This document shows, one piece after another, positions 1 through 7,779 of a stretch of DNA of 64,000 nucleotides; position 1 is the first letter of the stretch; each line of letters starts with the position of its first letter. The notes under the pieces are model-generated. The model was not told the origin of the DNA, made no database searches, and saw nothing but the letters and a program-made list of their open reading frames with translations. This stretch comes from Halorubrum salinarum (GTDB lineage Archaea; Halobacteriota; Halobacteria; Halobacteriales; Haloferacaceae), in the NCBI RefSeq assembly GCF_013267195.1, contig NZ_CP053941.1, forward strand, positions 2,604,001 to 2,668,000, in the 5' to 3' direction. The position numbers and the translations under genes are program-made.

Positions 1-529
1 CGGGGTAGTCGTCGTCGGCCGGGATCGAACACACCTCGTCGAGCCGCGAGAGCTCCTCGTTGTTGAGCCCGCGCCCCTCGCGGCCGAAGACGATGGCGGT
101 GGGCGCGTCGACCGTCTTCAGGGACTCGCGGAGCTCGACGGGCGTCTTGAACGGGAAGCGCTCGTGGCTGCGGTCGTCCTCGCCGGTGATCGCGGTCGTG
201 CCGACCGTGTGGTAGTTCGCGACGACCTCGTCGAAGGTGACCTCGTCCGCGTTCGGCAGCACGTCCTCCCGGGCGTGGCCGGCGAAGCCGTACGCCTCGC
301 CGTCCTCCCGCAGCTCCGGCGGGTCGACCAGCTTGAGGTCGGTGAGGCCGAAGTTCTTCATCGCCCGCGCGATGGTCCCGACGTTGCCCGGCGTCTCGGG
401 CTCGACGACGACGACCACGGGCTTCCGCCGAGCCGCCGCGCCGTCCGCCGAGTCGGATGCCTCGGCGTCAGTCGGGTCCGCCGCCCCCTCGTCTTCTTCC
501 GTGGCCGGCGCTCGCTCGTCGCCGCTCAT
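1..529 (-). CDS. TrmJ-like SPOUT tRNA 2'-O-methyltransferase (partial, 3' end off the window)
   Basis: This is the N-terminal 176 codons of a SPOUT/TrmH-superfamily RNA ribose methyltransferase, most like archaeal TrmJ, which makes the 2'-O-methyl mark at tRNA position 32. About 38 acidic, low-complexity residues precede a beta strand and the EPETPGNVG loop. A second conserved block, FGREGRGL, lies near residue 150 and belongs to the trefoil knot that binds SAM. The C-terminal knot is beyond the left edge. The ATG at 529 overlaps the TGA of the upstream gene (ATGA), so the two are probably co-translated. Family assignment is firm; the exact tRNA position is inferred. Confidence 0.85.
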   Translation of the reverse strand, partial: MSGDERAPATEEDEGAADPTDAEASDSADGAAARRKPVVVVVEPETPGNVGTIARAMKNFGLTDLKLVDPPELREDGEAYGFAGHAREDVLPNADEVTFDEVVANYHTVGTTAITGEDDRSHERFPFKTPVELRESLKTVDAPTAIVFGREGRGLNNEELSRLDEVCSIPADDDYP

Positions 530-1116
530 CGGTCCGACGGGTAGTCGGTGGAGAGGTCGAGGTCGGACTCCGCCAGCTCCTCCTCGGTCAGTTCCTCGCG
601 GTCGGTCTCCTCGCCGCGGGCGAGTTCGAGGATGTCGATCCGCTCGCCCTCGAACCCCTCCTCGATCCGCTCTTGGACCTCCTGCTGGTCGGGCAGGTCC
701 GGGAGCCCGTCGGGGTCCTCCTCGACGTGCTCGACGGAGCCGTACCCCTCGGGGGCCTCGTTGCCGGCGGCGACCCACTCGTGGAAGCGGTCGGCGAACT
801 CGACGGACCCCTTGTGCTCGCTGCCGCCCTCCTCGCGGAACCAGTAGAGCAGGTCGGGCTCGTGTTCGGGACAGAGCAGGACCTCGCCCTCCGGCTCGCC
901 GTACACGATCTCCGCCTCGTTACAGCGGTGGACCTCCGCCTCGCCGTAGTCGAGGTAGCAGACGTCGCAGGGCTCCTCGACGAGGCTGACGAGCCGCAGG
1001 AGCCGCTCTCGCGGGTCCTCCGGGATCTCGTCGAGGGGCTTCAGCTCCTCGTCGTCGCTGAATATCTCGTCCTCCTCGAAGCGCCACCCGCGGAGGCCGA
1101 TGCTCACTTTCGCCAT
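526..1116 (-). CDS. Conserved haloarchaeal protein with Cys/His cluster
   Basis: A 196-residue acidic protein that I do not recognise by name. Residues 50-85 contain C50-x2-C53, C65 and C82-x2-H85, a spacing that could bind zinc; the rest is strongly acidic, with an Asp/Glu-rich tail. The start at 1116 (MAKVSIGLRG) is the first plausible initiator; the open frame further upstream runs through the promoter of the divergent gene at 1258. Its TGA overlaps the ATG of the TrmJ-like gene, so a role near tRNA modification is possible but only a guess from position. Confidence 0.8.
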   Translation of the reverse strand: MAKVSIGLRGWRFEEDEIFSDDEELKPLDEIPEDPRERLLRLVSLVEEPCDVCYLDYGEAEVHRCNEAEIVYGEPEGEVLLCPEHEPDLLYWFREEGGSEHKGSVEFADRFHEWVAAGNEAPEGYGSVEHVEEDPDGLPDLPDQQEVQERIEEGFEGERIDILELARGEETDREELTEEELAESDLDLSTDYPSDR

Positions 1117-1257
1117 GTTCACGCTACGCTCCGGCGGCGATAAAAGCGCGTCCTTCCCGGCACGCGGACGGTCGCTGCGCCGCGCCGGGGCCGCGGCGTC
1201 CGCACGCGCTCGCCGCCGACGCGGTCGCTTATATCCCCGGCCGCCCTCGTTCAGGGC

Positions 1258-1866
1258 ATGAGACGGCGGCGACTCCTCGGACTGACCGCGGCCGGAACTC
1301 TCGGCGCCGCGGCGGGCTGTCTGAGCGGGGGCGACGCGGCGGACGACGGCGACGCAGCAGCTGATAGCGACGGAGCGAGCGGCGGCGACGCGGACGGGGA
1401 GAGCGAGTCGACCGGCGACGGCGGAAGCGGAGACGGGGAAGACGGGTCCGCGTGGCCCACCGGCACCTACGCCGACTACGAGACGACGACCGTGACCGTC
1501 GAGGGGACCGACGGGGCGGAGCACGGGTCGGTGACCGCCGCGCTCGCTGACACTCGCGACAAGCGCTTCCTCGGGCTCAGCGACGCCGAGTCGCTCCCCG
1601 AGGACGGCGGCATGCTGTTCGTCTACGACGCCCCCAAAGACTCTCTCACCTACGTGATGCGCGAGATGGACTTCGGCATCGACATCGTCTACGTCGACGG
1701 CGACCGGAAAATCGTCGCGATCCACAACGCGCCGGAGCCGGGTCCGAACGAGGACGGCGAGGAACAGCGGTATCCCGGCTCCGGGCAGTACGTGCTCGAA
1801 GTCCCCTACGAGTGGACCGACCGGCACGGCGTGTCAGTGGGGGACTCGCTGGCGTTCGACCTGTGA
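1258..1866 (+). CDS. DUF192-family Tat lipoprotein
   Basis: A 202-residue exported protein. It opens with a twin-arginine signal (RRRRLLGL) and a lipobox ending AAGC, followed by a Ser/Gly/Asp-rich linker to about residue 75 that probably spans the S-layer space. The remaining 120 residues match DUF192: the RFLGLSDAESLPEDGGMLF region and the conserved run around residues 135-165 with FGIDIVYVDGD. DUF192 proteins are small beta-barrel domains of unknown function, often anchored outside the cell. It is transcribed away from the acidic protein at 526-1116. Confidence 0.88.
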   Translation: MRRRRLLGLTAAGTLGAAAGCLSGGDAADDGDAAADSDGASGGDADGESESTGDGGSGDGEDGSAWPTGTYADYETTTVTVEGTDGAEHGSVTAALADTRDKRFLGLSDAESLPEDGGMLFVYDAPKDSLTYVMREMDFGIDIVYVDGDRKIVAIHNAPEPGPNEDGEEQRYPGSGQYVLEVPYEWTDRHGVSVGDSLAFDL

Positions 1867-1873
1867 GGGCGTC

Positions 1874-2104
1874 TCAGCGGGGTCGGTCGGCCGCCGCCGC
1901 GTCGAGCATGTTCAGGTCCGTGGTCCGGGCGACGGCCACCGCGAGCACGACGCTCATGACCGCGAAAAGCGCCGCGACGGCGAGGGCGAAGACACCCACG
2001 CCGACCGTGACGAGCAGTTGACTCCCGAGCAGTTCCGCGCCTATCGTCGCGAGGAGAGCGGCCGAGGCGAGTCCGAGCAACCGGTACTCCGTTTTCGTGT
2101 ACAT
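1874..2104 (-). CDS. Small two-TM membrane protein
   Basis: A 76-residue protein with two hydrophobic segments (about residues 9-27 and 30-58) and a short polar tail. Function unknown. A TATA-like run (cttaatg read on the minus strand, near 2130) lies about 26 bp before the ATG at 2104, as expected for a leaderless haloarchaeal gene, which supports it as real. It converges with the DUF192 gene, 7 bp apart. Confidence 0.7.
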   Translation of the reverse strand: MYTKTEYRLLGLASAALLATIGAELLGSQLLVTVGVGVFALAVAALFAVMSVVLAVAVARTTDLNMLDAAAADRPR

Positions 2105-2285
2105 ATCCCGGATAGGTGACGAACGGCATTAAGACGTGTCCGACGGCTGCCCTCGTGTCCCATACTGACACGTATCGGGGCGTCTGCGGACGGATTCTCG
2201 GCTCGTTCGGCGGCGCGTCTTCGCCCGCCGGTCCGTCCTCGTACTCCGCCCGTTTCTCACCTCGTCTCCCCCGACTATTCCCCCC

Positions 2286-2292
2286 GTTTATG
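2286..2292 (+). promoter_or_regulatory. TATA-like box of folP
   Basis: GTTTATG lies 24-30 bp before the folP ATG at 2316. The gap from 2105 to 2315 holds only this promoter, the opposing promoter of the small membrane gene and a short inverted repeat (ATAC-N6-GTAT at 2162-2175) of doubtful meaning. Confidence 0.6.
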
Positions 2293-2315
2293 TCGCTCGC
2301 GCCCGTGGTGATCGT

Positions 2316-3587
2316 ATGCGAAACGTGGACGCCGCGGGACTCGGGATCGGCGACGACCACCCGCCCCGGATCATGGGCGTGCTCAACGTCTCGGAGGAGT
2401 CGCCGTACGACCCCAGCGTGTACGACGACCCCGGCGAGGCCGCCGCGTACGTCGACGAGGAGCTGATCGGCGAGGGCGCCGACATCGTCGACGTGGGCCT
2501 CGAATCGGCCAACAAGGACCTCGACGTGCTCTCGGCCGAACAGGAGCTCGACCGGCTCGACACCGCCGTCGAGACCCTCGAATCGACCTCGGGGGACGCC
2601 GTCTGGTCGATCGAGACCCGCTACCACGAGGTCGCCGACGAGGCGCTCTCGCGCGGCTTCGACATGGTCAACGACATCTGCGGGTTCGCCGACCCGGAGA
2701 TGCCCCGCGTCTGCCGCGAGCACGACGTGGCGGTCTCGAAGATGGCCTCGCCGCCGGACCTGGAACGCCCGGGCGCCATCGAGGACGTGGACGACATCTA
2801 CGAGGCCCTCTCGATGAACGGCCTCACCGACAAGACCATCCTCGACCCCGCGTTCGGCGGCTGGTCCGAGGCGAAGACCCACGAGGACGACCGCGAGACG
2901 TTCCACCGCCTGCGCGAGTTCCGCGGCTACGGCCGCCCCCTGCTCGTCTCGATCAACCGCAAGAGCTTCCTCAAGACGATCGCCGGGCGCAGCACCGAGG
3001 AGGCGCTCCCGGTCTCGCTCGCCGCCACGTCGATGGCCGTCGAGCGCGGCGCCCACGTGATCCGAACGCACGACGTGGCCGAGACGCGCGACGCCGCCCT
3101 GATCGGCGCCGAGTTCGCCCGCGACCGCTACGCCGGCGGAAGTGACGACGCCGTCGCGGTCACGGAGCTCGACGTGACGACGGTCCGGGAGGCGGGGCGT
3201 CACCTCGACCGGATCGGCGCGCCGCGGGCGGCCGACGGCGAGCGCGACCCCGCCGAGGCCGCGGTCGTCCGCACCTACGAGCTCGACGGGCTCGGCGACG
3301 CCGCGGTCGGCGCCCTGCGCGCCGCGACCGTCGGCGGCGACGCGAGCGCCGCGGCGTTCGCGCTCGGCGATCCGAACCGGGCCGGCGTCCCGACGACTCC
3401 TCCGACGACCGACGGCGGGACCGGCGACCGCGCGAACGGCGGATCTCCCGGCGACGCCCTCCCGGACCGTCGCCGCGGCCTCCTGATCGGGGCCCCGGAC
3501 GCGATCGAATCGGTCAGAGAGTCGGTTTCCGGCGTCTCCGACGCGCTCGACGCCGCGCTCGACGGAATCGCCGCCAACGTCAGTTAA
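2316..3587 (+). CDS. folP: Dihydropteroate synthase, haloarchaeal type with C-terminal extension
   Basis: A 423-residue protein. Residues 1-280 form a dihydropteroate synthase TIM barrel, which joins a pterin diphosphate to p-aminobenzoate in folate synthesis. Recognisable blocks are MGVLNVSEES (usually MGVLNVTPDS), FDMVNDICGFADPEM (the ND-IS/CG strand), ILDPAFGGWSEAKT (usually DPG-GFGK), VSINRKSFL (the S-RKSF sulfa-site helix) and VIRTHDV. Several canonical positions are changed. The last 140 residues are an extra region with a low-complexity linker (about 345-375). MptE, the preceding pathway step, is the next gene downstream, which supports the call. Confidence 0.88.
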   Translation: MRNVDAAGLGIGDDHPPRIMGVLNVSEESPYDPSVYDDPGEAAAYVDEELIGEGADIVDVGLESANKDLDVLSAEQELDRLDTAVETLESTSGDAVWSIETRYHEVADEALSRGFDMVNDICGFADPEMPRVCREHDVAVSKMASPPDLERPGAIEDVDDIYEALSMNGLTDKTILDPAFGGWSEAKTHEDDRETFHRLREFRGYGRPLLVSINRKSFLKTIAGRSTEEALPVSLAATSMAVERGAHVIRTHDVAETRDAALIGAEFARDRYAGGSDDAVAVTELDVTTVREAGRHLDRIGAPRAADGERDPAEAAVVRTYELDGLGDAAVGALRAATVGGDASAAAFALGDPNRAGVPTTPPTTDGGTGDRANGGSPGDALPDRRRGLLIGAPDAIESVRESVSGVSDALDAALDGIAANVS

Positions 3588-3588
3588 G

Positions 3589-3600
3589 AGAAAGTTTATG
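3589..3600 (+). promoter_or_regulatory. BRE/TATA-like promoter in the folP-mptE gap
   Basis: AGAAA-GTTTATG begins 2 bp after the folP stop. A transcript would start near 3625, about 125 nt before the mptE start and just ahead of two hairpins. This is a long leader for a haloarchaeon, or the promoter of a separate small RNA. Confidence 0.5.
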
Positions 3601-3629
3601 CCCTCGTGTAGACAACCGATCGACCGGAC

Positions 3630-3710
3630 GCCGGAGGGGCACGCGGGTAGGGGTACTCTGTGCCACTCCGGCCCATACCATAATTCGACCGGCGAGCGGC
3701 GGCGCCGGTC
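3630..3710 (+). ncRNA. Two tandem hairpins between folP and mptE (leader or small RNA)
   Basis: Hairpin 1 pairs 3630-3642 with 3660-3672: 12 of 13 pairs with one G-A mismatch, around a 17-nt G-rich loop. Hairpin 2 pairs 3687-3694 with 3703-3710: 8 perfect pairs and an 8-nt loop. They lie directly behind a promoter-like box. I do not recognise a known RNA family; the size excludes a tRNA, and no H/ACA or C/D boxes were seen. It may be a structured 5' leader of mptE. Confidence 0.35.
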
Positions 3711-3749
3711 AGCGCGGAGACGGGATCCCGCACGCGGAGTGACCCGTCC

Positions 3750-4475
3750 GTGAACTTCGCGACCTTCGAACCCGTCTACGAGGCGATCCTCGCCGACTTC
3801 GGGTTCGACCGGGCCGCCGACGAGCGAGCCCGGGACCTCGCCGCCGACCTCGCGACGTCGTTCCCGCTCGCCCGCCTGGGCGACTGGGAGGGGGAGACGG
3901 TCGCCGTCGCTGGCGCGGCGCCGTGCCTCGCCGACGAGGTCGCGCTCGCCCGCCACGCCGACGTCGTCGTCGCCGCCTCCGCGGCGGCCGACGTGCTCGC
4001 CGACCGCGGCGTCGACGTCGACTGTCTGGTGACCGACCTCGACAAGAACCCCGAGACCGCGGCGTCGCTGACCCGCGAGGGCGTCCCCGTCGCCGCCCAC
4101 GCGCACGGCGACAACGTCCCCGCCGTCCGCGAGTGGCTTCCGCGCTTCGCCGACGAGTGGACGCTGGCGACGACGCAGGCGGCCCCCGTCGGCCCGGTCC
4201 GAAACCCCGGCGGATTCACCGACGGCGACCGGGCCGCGTTCCTCGCCGATCACGCGGGGGCCGGCGAGCTGGTCTTCCCCGGCTGGGACTTCGACGACCC
4301 GGCGGTCGACCCGATGAAGGCGCGGAAGCTCGACTGGGCGGCGCGGCTGCTCCGCTGGCTCGAACGCCGCCGCGGCGAGGCGTTCGCGGTCCTCGACGGC
4401 CGGCGCGACGCGGCCGACGCCGCGCTGGACGAGATCCTCGGCGACGGGAGCGACCGGGAGCCCGGCGACGCTTAG
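3750..4475 (+). CDS. mptE: 6-hydroxymethyl-7,8-dihydropterin pyrophosphokinase MptE-like
   Basis: A 241-residue protein of the archaeal COG1634/DUF115-like family, which adds pyrophosphate from ATP to 6-hydroxymethyl-dihydropterin and replaces bacterial FolK. The central strand-loop with VDCLVTDLDKN (about residues 90-100) and the GPVRNPGGFTDGDRAAFLA block are typical, as is the PVDPMKARKL segment near residue 190. The start is a GTG at 3750. It follows folP after 162 bp of structured gap, and the two enzymes act in consecutive steps. Its 3' end converges on and overlaps the next gene by 4 bp. Confidence 0.88.
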   Translation: MNFATFEPVYEAILADFGFDRAADERARDLAADLATSFPLARLGDWEGETVAVAGAAPCLADEVALARHADVVVAASAAADVLADRGVDVDCLVTDLDKNPETAASLTREGVPVAAHAHGDNVPAVREWLPRFADEWTLATTQAAPVGPVRNPGGFTDGDRAAFLADHAGAGELVFPGWDFDDPAVDPMKARKLDWAARLLRWLERRRGEAFAVLDGRRDAADAALDEILGDGSDREPGDA

Positions 4476-5257
4476 GCCGTCTCCCCTTCGACGCGCGGCT
4501 CGGGGTACAGCTCGCTCTCGTCGCGCTCGCCGATCCAGTCCGCCAACTGGACGAGCTGGTCCGCGGCCGCCTCGAACAGGCGCTCCGCCTTCTCGGGCGT
4601 TACGTCGGTCGGGTCGCCGAACGCGCCGTTCGGGGAGTTGTCGACCGCGTCGTAGAAGGTGCGGGCGCCGTGGACCGTCGTCTCCGCGCTCGCGAGGTCG
4701 ACGAGGCCGTCGTCGCGGGCGTCTTCGAGCCGGTCCTCGCGGACGAGGTCGGGCGCGATGTGGGTGATCATCGCCGTCTCCTTCGGTCCCGCGTGGGGAC
4801 CGTTGTGTTCGAACAGGTCGTCGACCAGCTCCGGGATCGACTCGTCCCACATCCACTCGACGGCGTAGGCGACCTCGTCCTCGTGGAGCCGACGCCCGAC
4901 CTCGCGGAGGTGCTGGACGTTGCCGCCGTGGGCGTTGACGAACACCACGCGGTCGATCCCGTGGTACGCGAGGTTCCGCGAGAACGACTCGACGTAGTCC
5001 CGGAACTCCGGCGGATCGACCCACATCGTCCCCGGGAACTGTCGGTGGTGCGGGCTGACGCCGACGTTGATCGTCGGCGTTCGGAACGCGTCCGACCGCT
5101 CGGCGGCCGCCGTCGCGAGCGCCTCGGCGATCAGGTGGTCGGTCGCGAGCGGGAGGTTCGGTCCGTGCTGTTCGGTCGAGCCGAGCGGGACGAGCGCGAC
5201 GGAGCCGGGAGCGAGCGCGTCGTCCAGCTCCGGCCAGGTGTGGTCCGCGAGGTACAT
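4472..5257 (-). CDS. Creatininase-family amidohydrolase (ArfB-like)
   Basis: A 261-residue metal-dependent hydrolase. The N-terminal GSTEQHGPNLPLATDH motif supplies metal ligands (E29, H31, D40), and NAHGGN near residue 114 is the other family signature. A conserved acidic residue is expected in HAGPKETA. In archaea, members include ArfB, the formamide hydrolase of F420/riboflavin synthesis, as well as creatininase-like enzymes of unknown substrate. Position next to the pterin genes fits a role near GTP-derived cofactors, but the substrate is not shown by sequence. Confidence 0.82.
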   Translation of the reverse strand: MYLADHTWPELDDALAPGSVALVPLGSTEQHGPNLPLATDHLIAEALATAAAERSDAFRTPTINVGVSPHHRQFPGTMWVDPPEFRDYVESFSRNLAYHGIDRVVFVNAHGGNVQHLREVGRRLHEDEVAYAVEWMWDESIPELVDDLFEHNGPHAGPKETAMITHIAPDLVREDRLEDARDDGLVDLASAETTVHGARTFYDAVDNSPNGAFGDPTDVTPEKAERLFEAAADQLVQLADWIGERDESELYPEPRVEGETA

Positions 5258-5383
5258 ACCACCGCCTCGCGCGCGACACGTATCAACCCAGCCGTCTCGG
5301 TCCGGTTCGCCGGGGTTCGGCCGGGCGGCGTTCCACCGGCCTCGCCGCGACCGCGCTCCCGCGGCACGCCGCCGCTTCGGCCC

Positions 5384-5406
5384 GTGTCGACACCCTTTTT
5401 GTGTCG
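5384..5406 (+). promoter_or_regulatory. GTGTCG repeat array around the NAC TATA-like box
   Basis: A 10-bp perfect palindrome GTGTCGACAC (5384-5393) is followed by CCTTTTT and another GTGTCG (5401-5406), giving three half-sites. The T-run sits about 28 bp before the NAC ATG, where the TATA box should be. It could be an operator, or chance in GC-rich DNA. Confidence 0.35.
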
Positions 5407-5425
5407 TCCGGCCGAATCGGGTGGC

Positions 5426-5833
5426 ATGTTCGGAGGCGGCGGCATGAACCCGCGCAAGATGAAACAGATGATGAAACAGATGGGGATCGACGTCGAGGAG
5501 CTCGACGCCGAGCGGGTCGTCATCGAGACGGCCGACGGCGACGACCTCGTCTTCGACGGCGCCCAGGTGACCAAGATGGACGCCCAGGGGCAGGAGACCT
5601 ACCAGATCGTCGGCTCGCCCGAGTCGGTCGCCGACGCGGGCGCGGGCGGCGCGACGGCCGTCGAGGGCGGCGACGACCCGGCGCTCGACGACGCGGACGA
5701 CGGCGACGACGGCATCCCCGAGGAGGACGTGAAGCTGGTCGCCCAGCAGGCGGGCGTCTCGAAGGAGGCCGCCCGCGAGGCGCTGGAGGCGGCCAACGGC
5801 GAGCCCGCGCGAGCGATCTCCGACCTGCAGTGA
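5426..5833 (+). CDS. nac: Nascent polypeptide-associated complex protein
   Basis: A 135-residue archaeal NAC, the ribosome-bound homodimeric chaperone. The N-terminal FGGGGMNPRKMKQMMKQMG is the ribosome-binding segment of archaeal NAC. The NAC beta-barrel follows (about residues 20-62), then an acidic linker and a C-terminal UBA helix bundle (IPEEDVKLVAQQAG onward). The ATG at 5426 is chosen because the protein begins exactly at the family N-terminus. Its TGA overlaps the GTG start of the downstream methyltransferase gene. Confidence 0.93.
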   Translation: MFGGGGMNPRKMKQMMKQMGIDVEELDAERVVIETADGDDLVFDGAQVTKMDAQGQETYQIVGSPESVADAGAGGATAVEGGDDPALDDADDGDDGIPEEDVKLVAQQAGVSKEAAREALEAANGEPARAISDLQ

Positions 5834-6570
5834 CGGACGCCGCGTACCTGCTCGTCCACGAGGACCGCGAGTACCTGCTGGAGCCCGGCGAGGAGTTCGG
5901 CACCGACCTCGGCGTGATCGAGGTCCCCGAGGACGTCGCGGCCGGCGACGAGGTCGAGACCCACCTCGGCACCGTCTTCGAGGTCCGCGCGCTCCGCGGC
6001 CCCGACCTGTTCAACCACCTCGAACGCACCGGGGCGCCGATGATGCCGCGCGACGTGGGCCTCGTGATGGGCCACACCGGCGCGTCCGGCGGCGACCGCG
6101 TCCTCGACGCCGGCACCGGGACCGGCATCCTCGCCGCGTACCTCGGCCGGGCCGGCGCGGACGTGACCACCTACGAGGTCGACGCCGAGTTCGCCGAGGT
6201 CGCCCGCGACAACATGCGGACGGCGGGCGTCGCCGACCGCGTCGAGGTCCGCACCGGCGACCTCACCGACGAGCTCGACGCGCTCGCCGACGGCGAGCCG
6301 TTCGACGCCCTCACGCTCGACACGGGCGACGCCCCGGCGGTCGTCGAGCGCGCGGACGACCTGCTCGCGCCCGGCGGCCGCCTCGCCGTCTACTCGCCGT
6401 TCGTCGAGGGCACCCGCGAGGCGGCCCTCGCGGCGCGCGAGGCCGGCTTCGACGAGGTCGAGACGCTGGAGACGATCCAGCGCGAGATGGACTTCTCCGA
6501 CCGCGGCTCCCGCCCTTCCACCGCAGGCGTGGGGCACACGGGCTACCTCGTGTTCGGTCGGGCGCCCTGA
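5830..6570 (+). CDS. trmI: tRNA (adenine-N1) methyltransferase TrmI-like
   Basis: A 246-residue class I SAM methyltransferase of the TrmI family, which makes m1A57/58 in archaeal tRNA. Residues 1-70 are the small N-terminal beta domain, with MMPRDVGLVMGHTGASGG before the Rossmann fold. Motif I is VLDAGTGTGILAAYL (about 87-101), an acidic residue in TTYEVD binds the SAM ribose, and LTLDTGDAPAVVERAD carries motif IV. The GTG at 5830 overlaps the NAC stop (GTGA), so translation is probably coupled; NAC-TrmI pairing is common in haloarchaea. Confidence 0.9.
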   Translation: MTDAAYLLVHEDREYLLEPGEEFGTDLGVIEVPEDVAAGDEVETHLGTVFEVRALRGPDLFNHLERTGAPMMPRDVGLVMGHTGASGGDRVLDAGTGTGILAAYLGRAGADVTTYEVDAEFAEVARDNMRTAGVADRVEVRTGDLTDELDALADGEPFDALTLDTGDAPAVVERADDLLAPGGRLAVYSPFVEGTREAALAAREAGFDEVETLETIQREMDFSDRGSRPSTAGVGHTGYLVFGRAP

Positions 6571-6639
6571 CGCCGGCGCGGCGACCCCTTCCCCCCGACG
6601 CCCGCGCTCACCGGCGCAACGCTCTTTCGGATCGCGGCA

Positions 6640-7704
6640 GTGACGACGTGTGTGACCGGCGACGACGCCGAGACCGGGACCGACGCCGACCCCGCGACCG
6701 ACGCTGAGACCGAGAGCGAGGGGTCCGAACCGGCGGGCGACGACGCCGGCGACGGAGCCGAGGTGTCGGACGTTCTGCCGCGTCCCGACGACCCGCTCGC
6801 CGAGGCGGTCGAGACCGCGCTGGCCGGCCGGTCCGCGGTCGTCGCCGTCGGCGTGCCGATCCGGCTGCTCCCGTCCGTGCTGGCCGCTCGCGAGCGCTCC
6901 TCGGGCCCGCCGTGGCGGGTCGCGTGCCGGCCAGGAGTCGTCGACGCGCTCTCGCGCGCGCTCGTCCTCGGGAGCGCCGTCGCCGAGGCGGTCGAGACCG
7001 ACGAGATACGGGTCCGGACCGGCGACCCGCTCGGCCACGGGACGGGCGGGACGCTGTTCGCGAGTCCGGATCGCGCCGACGCCGTCGTCGGCCCCCGCGG
7101 GGACCGGACGCTGGCGACGACGGCCGACGCCGGGTCCGACGCGGTCGACGGCGACGCCGAGGCGGTCGACGGCGCTCGCGCGACGGCCGAGTCGCGCTTC
7201 GACGCGGCGACACCCGAGACGGTCGGGATGCCCTCGCGGACGCGACTGCTCGCCGCCGCGCGAGAGGCCCTCGACGACCGCTTCGCCGACGATCTGGAGT
7301 CGCTGCTCGCGGCGCTCGACCCCGGCGAGTTCGGCCGCACGACCCGGCCGTCCGACCGGACGCTCCTCGTCGCGCTCGCGGCGCGTCACGACCACCTCTT
7401 CCGCGACCTGCGGACGTGGGTCGGGACCGACGGCGTCGGGATCGCCCCCGCACAGGAGTTCACCGGTGACCGGCAGGCGCTCGTCAACCGGGGACTGATC
7501 GAGTCGGTCAAGGTGCCGATGGGGCCGGGACGTCCGATGCTCCGGCTCCGCGCGGTCGACGACGCGCTGTTGCGAGCGCGGCCGGAGGAGGTGCCGGACG
7601 TCCTGGAGGGTCGGTTCGCGCTGCCGACCGACGCGGACGGCCGGGTCCGCGACGACGCCCGTCGGGGCGAGCGCCGCCCCGTCTGGGAGCGTCGGCGCTG
7701 GTGA
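6640..7704 (+). CDS. TbsP/DUF5821-like transcriptional regulator
   Basis: A 354-residue protein resembling the haloarchaeal TbsP (DUF5821) family. An acidic N-terminal tail (1-45) precedes a Rossmann-like half and then a winged-helix-like C-terminal half, with RTLLVALAARHDHLF, an aligned WVGTDGVGIA segment, RQALVNRGLIESVKVPMGPGRP and LRLR near residue 300. Known TbsP works with TrmB in sugar-responsive control of central metabolism. This copy is longer than usual because of the acidic tail and a Glu/Ala insert near residues 160-185. GTG start; regulator role is inferred from family. Confidence 0.72.
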   Translation: MTTCVTGDDAETGTDADPATDAETESEGSEPAGDDAGDGAEVSDVLPRPDDPLAEAVETALAGRSAVVAVGVPIRLLPSVLAARERSSGPPWRVACRPGVVDALSRALVLGSAVAEAVETDEIRVRTGDPLGHGTGGTLFASPDRADAVVGPRGDRTLATTADAGSDAVDGDAEAVDGARATAESRFDAATPETVGMPSRTRLLAAAREALDDRFADDLESLLAALDPGEFGRTTRPSDRTLLVALAARHDHLFRDLRTWVGTDGVGIAPAQEFTGDRQALVNRGLIESVKVPMGPGRPMLRLRAVDDALLRARPEEVPDVLEGRFALPTDADGRVRDDARRGERRPVWERRRW

Positions 7705-7779
7705 CGGACGGCGTCGAGTCGGGGCCCGGTGTCGGGCGACGTGGCAAGAACTAACTCTCGGCGGCGCGCCCACACTGAC

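Noticed and set aside
2162-2175. Inverted repeat ATAC-N6-GTAT upstream of folP
   Set aside because: Four-base arms are expected by chance and the site is over 100 bp from the promoter.
1806-5279. A 1157-codon open frame on the minus strand across folP and mptE
   Set aside because: It has Arg/Pro/Gly-rich low-complexity translation and lies antisense to well-supported genes. High GC leaves stop-free frames opposite real genes. Only its 3' part (4472-5257, read in another frame) contains a true gene.
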